A stretch of 6,865 nucleotides of DNA from Cryomorphaceae bacterium (GTDB lineage Bacteria; Bacteroidota; Bacteroidia; Flavobacteriales; Schleiferiaceae): positions 1 through 6,865 of the forward strand of contig JACESW010000070.1 in the NCBI GenBank assembly GCA_013911625.1. Direction: 5' to 3'. Each line of letters opens with the position of its first letter. Position 1 is the first letter of the stretch. The position numbers and the translations under genes are program-made. The notes under the pieces are model-generated. The model did no database searches. It saw only the letters and a list, made by a program, of their open reading frames with translations, and had not been told where the DNA came from. Shown here in pieces: positions 1-6,221 of this stretch.

Positions 1-1903
1 GAGCTTTAACAGCGAACTAGGGGTTCCATTAACATTGAGCGCTCTAACGGACCAGCACCAAAGTGCTCTTATAGAAGTTGGTATAGATGAGGCGGGTGCT
101 ATGCAGGGCCATGAGGAATTGGTGCGGCCTTCTATCGGGATCTTCACCACCTTGGGCGATGCCCACGGCGAGAATTTTGAGAGTGATGAACAGAAATTCA
201 AGGAAAAATTCAAGCTGTTCGAACATTGCCACAGCTTGGTTATTGGCCGTAAATGGCTGAGGTGGGCACAAGAACTAGGGCTTAAAGTCCCTGAGCGCAC
301 ACTCGTGTGGGGGCAAGGGGAGGAATTGGACCCAGAGACCATAAAAGATTGGCCGTTTAGTGGCGATTATCAAAAAGAAAACGCCCTGAGTGCCTTGGGC
401 GGTGCGTTGCTGTTGGGTACTTCTATGGAAGATCTGAAGCGTCGATTGGTTCTTTTGCAGCCGTTAGAGATGCGCATGCAATTGCGAGGAGCGAAGGACG
501 GCGGCTATTTACTAGAAGATACCTACAGTTCAGATTTAAGCAGCCTCCGTTGGGCATTGGAAGAGCTCGTCAGCAGTGCACCCACTTCAAGAAAATGGGC
601 GGTGCTCAGCCATTTGGGCAGCGAGGAAAAAACCGTTGAGGCCAAAGCCCTTGCGGCTACCTATGGTTTGGACCGTATCTGGTGGGTTGAAAAGCCGGAG
701 GATGTGGGTGAATTGACCGCGAGTTTCGCTGGGTTGGATTTGAATAAAATTACCGTATTGGTCAAAGGCAGACGCGCCTTTAAATTGGAACAATTTGCCG
801 CTACCCTGCAAGACCAATACCACAGTACGTGGGCTGAGGTGAACCTTAGCGCCATGCGCCGCAACTTGCAAAAGTTCAAAGCGCATTTGGCTCCAGAGAT
901 TAAAGTCATGGCCATGGTCAAAGCGGCCAGCTATGGCTCTGGTACCTTAGAAGTAGCCCGTTGGTTGCAAAACTTACATGTCGATTATCTCGGCGTTGCT
1001 TTTGCGCAGGAAGCACTGAGCTTGCGTGCAAGAGGGATTACCATGCCTATTTTGGTGCTTAATGTGGACCCACAACAGATGCCGCTGCTTGCTGCGGCGG
1101 GTACAGAAGTGGAGTTGTTTGCTTCTCACCAGCTCGATACTTGGCTCAGCACGAAGAGAACGGAGGTGCTGAAGGTCCATTTGAAGATCAATACAGGGAT
1201 GAACCGATTGGGTTTTGCGCCCGATAAGGTGGAGGAATTATTGAAGGAATTGGCCACAGAGCCTCGAGTGGAAGTGGTTGGTGTATTCTCGCACCTCGCT
1301 GCGGCCGACGACCGGGATAAAGATGACTTTACGCGCAATCAGCTAAGCACTTTTGAAGCAGTCGCGGCAGCTGTGAAGGCGCAATATCCAGGGGCTGTAG
1401 CACACGTGTTGAATACGCACGGCATTCACAGATTTTCTAAAGAAGCCCACGAGATGGTACGCTTGGGCATAGGGCTATACGGTGCAGGAAGCTATGAAGG
1501 CATTGCGCCTTTGGAAGAAGTCATTTCTTGGAAGTGTAGGGTGAGTCAGGTTAGCGACCTTATGTCGGGCGATTCGGTAGGCTATGGTACTACCTTTACT
1601 GCTGATAGGCCTATGAAATATGCCACTTTGCCTGTGGGTTATGCCGACGGCTTATCTCGCGCCTTATCTGGTGGAAAAGGTGCGGTTTATATCGCCGGTC
1701 ACCGCTGTGCCATCCTGGGAAGGGTGTGTATGGACATGTGCATGGTCGATGTAAGTGGCTTGGAGGTAAACCCTGGCGATGAGGTGGAGATTTTAGGTCC
1801 TCATCAAAGTGCCTCAAATCTAGCGAATGCGGCAGGAACGATTTCCTATGAGGTCCTTACTGGAATTGGCCCCAGAGTGCCAAGACTTTATATAAAGGAT
1901 TAA
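1..1903 (+). CDS. murF-alr: Bifunctional UDP-N-acetylmuramoyl-tripeptide:D-alanyl-D-alanine ligase / alanine racemase (MurF-Alr fusion), 5' end outside window
   Basis: Cytoplasmic fusion enzyme of peptidoglycan synthesis. The Alr half converts L- to D-alanine; the MurF half uses ATP to join D-Ala-D-Ala to the UDP-MurNAc-tripeptide. The frame is open to the left edge: from base 2 it reads SFNSELGVPLTL, the segment that follows the MurF ATP-binding region, so the TTG at 35 is internal. About 633 residues are visible; such fusions are usually a little over 800, so the N-terminal MurF part with the P-loop is missing. MurF signs (visible numbering): TTLGDAH 49-55, EDTYSSD 172-178, VLVKGRR 252-258. 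The Alr domain follows almost without linker from about 274: AMVKAASYGSG with PLP lysine K307 (codon 920-922), KINTGMNRLGF, RLGIGLYG, SVGYGTTF with catalytic tyrosine Y528 (codon 1583-1585), LPVGYADGL, GRVCMDMCMVDV, and a normal end at IGPRVPRLYIKD. Substitutions in the two MurF motifs are discussed under findings. The identification is firm. Confidence 0.96.
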   Translation, partial: SFNSELGVPLTLSALTDQHQSALIEVGIDEAGAMQGHEELVRPSIGIFTTLGDAHGENFESDEQKFKEKFKLFEHCHSLVIGRKWLRWAQELGLKVPERTLVWGQGEELDPETIKDWPFSGDYQKENALSALGGALLLGTSMEDLKRRLVLLQPLEMRMQLRGAKDGGYLLEDTYSSDLSSLRWALEELVSSAPTSRKWAVLSHLGSEEKTVEAKALAATYGLDRIWWVEKPEDVGELTASFAGLDLNKITVLVKGRRAFKLEQFAATLQDQYHSTWAEVNLSAMRRNLQKFKAHLAPEIKVMAMVKAASYGSGTLEVARWLQNLHVDYLGVAFAQEALSLRARGITMPILVLNVDPQQMPLLAAAGTEVELFASHQLDTWLSTKRTEVLKVHLKINTGMNRLGFAPDKVEELLKELATEPRVEVVGVFSHLAAADDRDKDDFTRNQLSTFEAVAAAVKAQYPGAVAHVLNTHGIHRFSKEAHEMVRLGIGLYGAGSYEGIAPLEEVISWKCRVSQVSDLMSGDSVGYGTTFTADRPMKYATLPVGYADGLSRALSGGKGAVYIAGHRCAILGRVCMDMCMVDVSGLEVNPGDEVEILGPHQSASNLANAAGTISYEVLTGIGPRVPRLYIKD

Positions 1904-1941
1904 GTCTTGTAATTATTCGGTTTAGCGGAGAGTATTCCCCC

Positions 1942-1968
1942 GTTTTGTTGTAATTTATACAACGAAAC
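1942..1968. other. Inverted repeat / hairpin in the murF-alr–SPFH gap
   Basis: GTTTTGTTGTA (1942-1952) and TACAACGAAAC (1958-1968) form an 11-bp stem with one G-T wobble (1946/1964) around the 5-base loop ATTTA. It lies 38 bases after the murF-alr stop and 20 bases before the SPFH gene start. No T-run follows on the plus strand (TCTTAAACG), so it is a poor rho-independent terminator. It could be an operator, a 5'-UTR structure of the SPFH mRNA or a weak terminator. The rest of the 85-base gap shows no convincing Bacteroidota-type promoter (TTTG / TAnnTTTG). The pairing is seen directly; the role is unknown. Confidence 0.5.
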
Positions 1969-1988
1969 TCTTAAACGTATAGCCTCCT

Positions 1989-2936
1989 ATGGATCTAATT
2001 ACAACTCCACTACTTTCCGTATTGGTGGTTCTATTGGCCTACAAATCGGTTTTTACCGTAAAACAGAAGACTGCGGTAGTTATTGAGCGATTGGGTAAAT
2101 TCCAGCGCATCGCTCAAAGTGGTCTCCAGTTTAAAATCCCTTTTATTGATCAAAAATCTGGCGTAGTGAATCTGCGTGTAAGGGAATTACCGGTAAACAT
2201 TGAGACCAAGACGAAGGATGATGTATTTGTCAACCTTATTGTTTCTGTGCAGTATTTTGTTACCGCCAACGCCGAAGGAATCCGCAAAGCTTTCTACCAA
2301 TTTGACAATCCTGAAGCACAGATCCAATCGTACGTTTTCGATTCTATTCGTTCCGAAGTCCCAAACCTCAATCTCGACGATGTTTTTAGCGAAAAAGACA
2401 AGATCGCAATTGCAGTTCAAAACGAGTTGGCAGAGACCATCTCGGGCTTCGGGTACGAAATAGTAAAAGCGTTGGTGACCGACATTGATCCGGACGCCAA
2501 AGTGAAGAATTCGATGAACGAGATCAATGCCGCCAAGCGTCTGAAAGAGGCAGCGAAGGAATATGCCGAAGCTGAAAAGATCAAGGTTGTTGCGGCCGCC
2601 GAAGCGGAAGCCCAAAGTAAGAAGCTACAAGGGGAGGGGATCGCAAACCAGCGCATCGCCATCGCTAACGGTCTTAAGCAAAGTGTAGAGGAAGTGCGTG
2701 GTGCCATGGAAGAAGGTACTACTGGGCAGCATGTGATGAATATGCTCTTTATGACCCAGCATTACGACACCATTAGCCGCCTGGCAGATAACAATGTAAG
2801 TACCATCTTCATGCCGTATTCGCCGGGTACAGTGGGCGATTTGCAGACGGAGATTCAGTCGGGATTGTTGGGTGTAGAGATGCTCAAGGAAGCCAAGGAA
2901 AAAGCTGCTAAAGACGTGAAGGACGCTACGAAGTAA
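1989..2936 (+). CDS. SPFH/band-7 domain protein, HIR/stomatin-like membrane scaffold
   Basis: A 315-residue protein with one N-terminal hydrophobic segment (about 4-22, PLLSVLVVLLAY), then an SPFH/band-7 domain (about 25-190). Recognisable stretches are VIERLGKFQRI, SGLQFKIPFID, ETKTKDDVFV, SYVFDSIRSEVP and VTDIDPDAKVKNSMNEINAA. An Ala/Glu/Lys-rich, probably coiled-coil helix follows (about 178-215, ending AQSKKLQGEGIA), then a conserved C-terminal part with TQHYDTI (256-262) and a hydrophilic Lys-rich tail. These match the bacterial relatives of plant hypersensitive-induced-response proteins and stomatins, which form membrane-bound oligomers thought to organise membrane domains or control proteases. 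No substrate can be inferred. The ATG at 1989 is preceded by GCCTCCT, which is not a Shine-Dalgarno sequence. The gene stands alone: no NfeD-type partner lies beside it, and it ends at its own terminator. Family certain, exact role open. Confidence 0.93.
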   Translation: MDLITTPLLSVLVVLLAYKSVFTVKQKTAVVIERLGKFQRIAQSGLQFKIPFIDQKSGVVNLRVRELPVNIETKTKDDVFVNLIVSVQYFVTANAEGIRKAFYQFDNPEAQIQSYVFDSIRSEVPNLNLDDVFSEKDKIAIAVQNELAETISGFGYEIVKALVTDIDPDAKVKNSMNEINAAKRLKEAAKEYAEAEKIKVVAAAEAEAQSKKLQGEGIANQRIAIANGLKQSVEEVRGAMEEGTTGQHVMNMLFMTQHYDTISRLADNNVSTIFMPYSPGTVGDLQTEIQSGLLGVEMLKEAKEKAAKDVKDATK

Positions 2937-2959
2937 CCGTCTCTTCTGAGGTGATATTT

Positions 2960-2995
2960 AAAGGGAGCTACGACTGTGGTTCCCTTTTTTCTTTT
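2960..2995 (+). terminator. Rho-independent terminator of the SPFH gene, overlapping the convergent gene's end
   Basis: AAAGGGAGCTAC (2960-2971) pairs with GTGGTTCCCTTT (2976-2987): a 12-bp stem with two G-T wobbles and the tetraloop GACT. A T-rich tail follows on the plus strand (T 2985-2990, C, T 2992-2995). It starts 24 bases after the SPFH stop. The stem also contains the stop codon (2968-2970) and last codons of the minus-strand wzy-like gene. In the minus direction only TTTAAATAT follows, so termination there should be weaker. Confidence 0.88.
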
Positions 2996-4176
2996 AGGCT
3001 CTGCAGCGCGGTTAGACCGACCATAAAGGTGATCAGCAAGGCACCTGCCTGCTTGTCGAGCAGACTCTCTGTAGTCCCACTTAACATCACTACCAGCCAG
3101 ATGTAGCGCAGTACGCCTGCACTTTTGAAAAGGCCCCACAAAAAGATTGCCGCCAATAGAAGGACTGCGACGATGCCACCCTCTGCCCAGCTCTGTATCC
3201 AGATGCTGTGGAAATCGTACATGAATTCATCAAGGGTATAGGCCTCTTTACCACGGTAAAATTTGGCATCCACTTTACTTAGACGTTCGTTCAGTTCAAA
3301 TTCCCCTGCGCCATTACCCACGCCAACTACGGGGTGCTCGCCAATGATTTTTAGTCCTTCTCGCCAGATAAAAATCCGGTGGTTGGTCTGTTTGCCGTCC
3401 ACTTTACCGTCAATACTTCGAATTTCGTTGCGCAGATCTACCAAACGACCCCGAGGCCCGGGCAACGCTGTTATTAGTGCTGCTCCTACAGCCAGCGTGG
3501 CTGCTGCTAAGCCAATAATTTTACGCCGTTGCTGCCGGTTTTTCAAGGCCAATTCCGCAAACCTTCCTAAGACAATCAAAGGCACCAGTATCAGATGAAT
3601 GCGCACACTTAATACGATGACTCCAAACAATAGCCAAAGTACTGCGACCCCTCGAAGCGCACTTAACCCGTAGGTCTTACGCCAAACTTTTCGCTCCAAA
3701 ATGAGTGCTGCAGCGATCAGATAGAGGCTTTGGAAATGAACGCCCAATCGGCCGCCTAACTCGAATTCTTTATAGTTGACCCAACCGTTGAGGTACAGAC
3801 TTTTACAGAAGATGATGGTCCAGCTTACGAGCGTCGCCCAGGCAAAAGTTTCCATCCATCGTTTTACCCAGCCTTGGTGGTTTTTTAGCCTTGTGGCATG
3901 CATTAAAATGCCCATAACGGTGATAGGCAATACCATGATGACATCGTCCCAACCTTCGCTGCTGTATTCACTCCAAGTAGTACTGAGCCATTGCCAATCT
4001 ATAAATGCGGCGAACAAGAGTAAAGGGCCAAAGCGAAAATGCTTCTTACCCACAGCCAATACACCTATGGCCATGATGATCAATCCATACACTGGACTGA
4101 GCCAAGGAAAGGCGAATGGGAGCAAAGCTGCACCAATACCGCCCGTAATGTGCAAGTAAGAATGAGGTTTTGTCAT
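2968..4176 (-). CDS. O-antigen ligase/polymerase (Wzy_C)-like polytopic membrane protein
   Basis: A 402-residue inner-membrane protein with many hydrophobic segments (approximately 10-42, 50-64, 78-93, 110-128, 146-160, 172-205, 219-238, 334-350, 356-368, 376-392). One large extra-membrane loop (about 240-332) carries the family signature: HRIFIWREGLKIIGEHP, GVGNGAGEF, then DFHSIWIQSWAEGGI. This follows the O-antigen ligase/Wzy_C pattern R...W...P..G.G...H(N)...E.G, and an arginine after a transmembrane segment (LSVRIH, R192) is also typical. Proteins of this superfamily join or polymerise lipid-linked glycans on the periplasmic side; which glycan cannot be told here. The usual HN is HS (323-324). 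The ATG at 4174-4176 comes 3 bases after the stop of the upstream protease gene, so the two are probably cotranscribed and perhaps translationally coupled. No glycosyltransferases lie nearby, so a polysaccharide locus is not indicated. The C-terminal codons double as the opposite gene's terminator. Confidence 0.83.
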   Translation of the reverse strand: MTKPHSYLHITGGIGAALLPFAFPWLSPVYGLIIMAIGVLAVGKKHFRFGPLLLFAAFIDWQWLSTTWSEYSSEGWDDVIMVLPITVMGILMHATRLKNHQGWVKRWMETFAWATLVSWTIIFCKSLYLNGWVNYKEFELGGRLGVHFQSLYLIAAALILERKVWRKTYGLSALRGVAVLWLLFGVIVLSVRIHLILVPLIVLGRFAELALKNRQQRRKIIGLAAATLAVGAALITALPGPRGRLVDLRNEIRSIDGKVDGKQTNHRIFIWREGLKIIGEHPVVGVGNGAGEFELNERLSKVDAKFYRGKEAYTLDEFMYDFHSIWIQSWAEGGIVAVLLLAAIFLWGLFKSAGVLRYIWLVVMLSGTTESLLDKQAGALLITFMVGLTALQSLKEKREPQS

Positions 4177-4179
4177 CGC

Positions 4180-5796
4180 TTATTTAACGCCCAGTAGGGC
4201 TTCCATCGTACCTGCTTCGAGCAAAATACTTGCCGCAGTGTTGATTTGTGCATCCCGCGTTAAGCCGCGCTCTAAGGTGCCCTCCAAACCGAAGCGCTTT
4301 TGAACCAAGTAATCTTCTAGATACTCTGTAATCTCAGTACGTTGGCTTTCGAGCACTTTTCCTTTCCGCTGCTCAACACTAGCAAGAAGGTCTTGAATAT
4401 CTTCTTCACTTAGGTAGTCCAATTCTGATGCCGCTTTTTCCAACTGCTTTAATTTTCGCTCGCCCAAACTTTCAAAGGTGAACGCTTCGCCGGCTAAAAA
4501 TCCTGTGAAGGCTGTCCATTGTTCTTCGCTAAGGGTGAAAGCATCCGGAGAAGCACCTTCCATCGATTCGACCACGCTGGCTGCGTAGCGTAAATCCAAA
4601 CCTTTAGCGCTCATTGCACTGACAAATTCCGGATAGTAGGCATCAGCCAAGGTTGAATCTGGATGAATGCCGTCGCCATCGACCACAGGTCTGCCACTGG
4701 TGGTTGCAAACTCCTTTTGCGCCGCTTTTTTCGTACGTTTTCCGTTCTCGTCGCGGTCGTAATTGACCTTTTGAATGCAGCGTCCTGAAGGCGTATAATA
4801 TTTGGCAACAGTCACCTTCATTTGAGCCCCGAAGGGAAGCGGTTTAATCTGTTGTACCAATCCTTTACCAAAGCTCTTTTCACCTAGGATGATCCCTCGG
4901 TCTAAATCTTGAATAGCGCCAGCAACAATCTCAGAAGCTGATGCACTGCGATCGTCTACTAGCACCGCTAAAGGTAGATCCGGGAACAGAGTTTTTGCCG
5001 CCTTGCGGTACACGTCTTGAATTTCTCCACCGCGACCACGGGTGCTCACAATAGTGTCCTTAGTATCGCTGAAATAACTGACAATTTTCACGGCCTCCAT
5101 GAGCAATCCACCACCATTGCCGCGCAGATCTAAAATGATGCCTTTTGGATTTTGTTTCTTAAGGTTGATTAAAGCGTTTCGTACCTCAGAAGAAGCCTTT
5201 GCTGTAAATCCATCGAGGTATACATACCCAATTCCGTCTTCGCGCATGCCATAAAACGGCACCGCTTTAGAGGTGATGTTTTGACGGTTGAAAGTGAAGA
5301 CCTCCTCATTGCCACCGCGCTCGACCACCACCTTGACTTCGCTATCTGGTGTTCCTTTTAGCAGGGAGCTCACATCCGAAATAGAAAAATCGTCAATGGA
5401 GGTGTCGTCTACCTTTTTGATAATATCCCCGACCTGAATACCTGCGGCTTTCGCCGGCCCGCTGTTGTTTAAATCAGAGATATAAATATCCTTTTCAATC
5501 TTTTGAATGACACATCCAACCCCGCCATACTCCCCGGTTTGAAGCAATCGAACATCCTCAATCTTGTCTTCAGGGTAATACACGGTATACGGGTCCAATT
5601 CCTTAAGCATCCCTTTAATCGCACTACCGACAGCCTGCTCTGCACCAATCTCATCCACGTAGTTCACCTGTACCTGTTGCAATACTGCGGTAAACACTTC
5701 TAATTGCTTACTCGTTTCAAAGGGATCTCCTGCCGCTGCACTCATCAATACACCAGCACTTACAATCACGGCCCAAAGGCTCATCTTATTCTTCAT
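4180..5796 (-). CDS. S41-family C-terminal processing peptidase (CtpA/Prc-like) with PDZ domain
   Basis: Envelope serine protease of the tail-specific (CtpA/Prc/Tsp) family, 538 residues from the chosen start. Order: signal peptide (MKNKMSLWAVIVSAG..., probable cleavage after about residue 20-23, SAAAG), helical region with LDPYTVYYP, PDZ domain (about 88-165, GEYGGVGCVIQKI to VVVERGG), and S41 core (about 185-345) with GYVYLDGF, ILDLRGNGGG, RSASASEI and KSFGKGLVQQ. By the family's 25-residue Ser-Lys spacing, the catalytic dyad is S286 and K311, with Q315 at the usual helper position; all are present. AKYYTPSGRCIQ and DGIHPD follow, then a charged C-terminal region of about 150 residues. The chosen ATG (5794-5796) gives a basic n-region and overlaps rnpA by 11 bases. 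An ATG at 5824-5826 would add ten polar residues (MQSSEKKNWQ) before the signal peptide; one at 5782-5784 would remove both lysines. Likely expressed with rnpA and the wzy-like gene. Confidence 0.93.
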   Translation of the reverse strand: MKNKMSLWAVIVSAGVLMSAAAGDPFETSKQLEVFTAVLQQVQVNYVDEIGAEQAVGSAIKGMLKELDPYTVYYPEDKIEDVRLLQTGEYGGVGCVIQKIEKDIYISDLNNSGPAKAAGIQVGDIIKKVDDTSIDDFSISDVSSLLKGTPDSEVKVVVERGGNEEVFTFNRQNITSKAVPFYGMREDGIGYVYLDGFTAKASSEVRNALINLKKQNPKGIILDLRGNGGGLLMEAVKIVSYFSDTKDTIVSTRGRGGEIQDVYRKAAKTLFPDLPLAVLVDDRSASASEIVAGAIQDLDRGIILGEKSFGKGLVQQIKPLPFGAQMKVTVAKYYTPSGRCIQKVNYDRDENGKRTKKAAQKEFATTSGRPVVDGDGIHPDSTLADAYYPEFVSAMSAKGLDLRYAASVVESMEGASPDAFTLSEEQWTAFTGFLAGEAFTFESLGERKLKQLEKAASELDYLSEEDIQDLLASVEQRKGKVLESQRTEITEYLEDYLVQKRFGLEGTLERGLTRDAQINTAASILLEAGTMEALLGVK

Positions 5797-6175
5797 CTGC
5801 CAATTCTTTTTTTCGCTGCTCTGCATAGGCCTCGAGCAACTTCAAATATCCTGCCTCGAGAAAGGCGTAATCGTTCGGTCGGTTTCCTAAATAACGTATG
5901 GACCAAATCTCAGTTGCTCCGCTATCGAAAATCTTATCTTTATTAAGGCGGTACAATTCCCGCATCTGTCTTTTCATCTTATTGCGCTCAACTGCTTTTT
6001 TCAGTCCGCGCTTCGGCGCCACAATCGCCACTTTTCTCTGGATTCCATCCTCAAGCTCCGCTTCCATGTAACGCAAGGAGAAAGGAAAGACTTTCACGCC
6101 ACGACCTTCCGCATGGAGGCCGTCGAAATGTTCCTTCTTCGTAAGGTGTTCTTTTTTGGGAAAACTGTAGCGCAT
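5786..6175 (-). CDS. rnpA: Ribonuclease P protein component (RnpA)
   Basis: Small basic protein that binds the RNase P RNA and helps it cleave the 5' leader from pre-tRNAs. From the ATG at 6173-6175 it has 129 residues, normal for the Bacteroidota. Signs: N-terminal FPKKEHLTKKEHFDGL (5-20), the KVFPFSLRY strand (28-36), IVAPKRGLKKAVERN (51-65) and KMKRQMRELYR (66-76). This is the RnpA signature helix; the classical RNR triplet is RNK (64-66), a conservative change. The frame stays open upstream to a TTG at 6206-6208, with another ATG at 6191-6193, but the extra residues (MRARRMRRAFF) are only a translation of the terminator hairpin, so they were not used. No ribosome binding site precedes the ATG; a T6 run touches it directly. 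The 3' end overlaps the protease gene. Gene order hemD–rnpA–S41 peptidase fits flavobacterial genomes. Confidence 0.94.
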   Translation of the reverse strand: MRYSFPKKEHLTKKEHFDGLHAEGRGVKVFPFSLRYMEAELEDGIQRKVAIVAPKRGLKKAVERNKMKRQMRELYRLNKDKIFDSGATEIWSIRYLGNRPNDYAFLEAGYLKLLEAYAEQRKKELADEE

Positions 6176-6203
6176 AAAAAAGGCCCGGCGCATGCGCCGG
6201 GCC
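6176..6203 (-). terminator. GC-rich terminator-like hairpin between hemD and rnpA
   Basis: On the minus strand GGCCCGGCG and CGCCGGGCC form a perfect 9-bp stem, all G-C pairs, around the loop CATG (6182-6203 as a whole is a 22-base perfect palindrome). Six T follow (6181-6176). This has every mark of a rho-independent terminator for hemD, whose stop lies 18 bases upstream of the stem. It is unusual that the last T is followed at once by the ATG of rnpA. It may be an attenuator with partial readthrough rather than a full stop. Confidence 0.88.
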
Positions 6204-6221
6204 CTCAATTTACAATATATC

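Noticed and set aside
35..37. TTG as the start of the murF-alr gene
   Set aside because: The frame is open to the window edge, and the eleven codons before it (SFNSELGVPLT) are conserved MurF sequence, so the gene is simply cut by the window.
1904..1988. Bacteroidota-type promoter (TTTG / TAnnTTTG) for the SPFH gene
   Set aside because: Pieces such as TTTTG at 1943-1947 and TAATTTAT at 1951-1958 occur, but no pair has the right spacing and sequence, so no promoter is called.
2187..2615. 142-codon open frame on the minus strand inside the SPFH gene
   Set aside because: It lies wholly antisense to a well-supported gene, its product is low-complexity without recognisable motifs, and it has no start context.
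3776..4159. 127-codon open frame on the plus strand opposite the wzy-like gene
   Set aside because: It is an antisense shadow of membrane-protein codons with no family resemblance.
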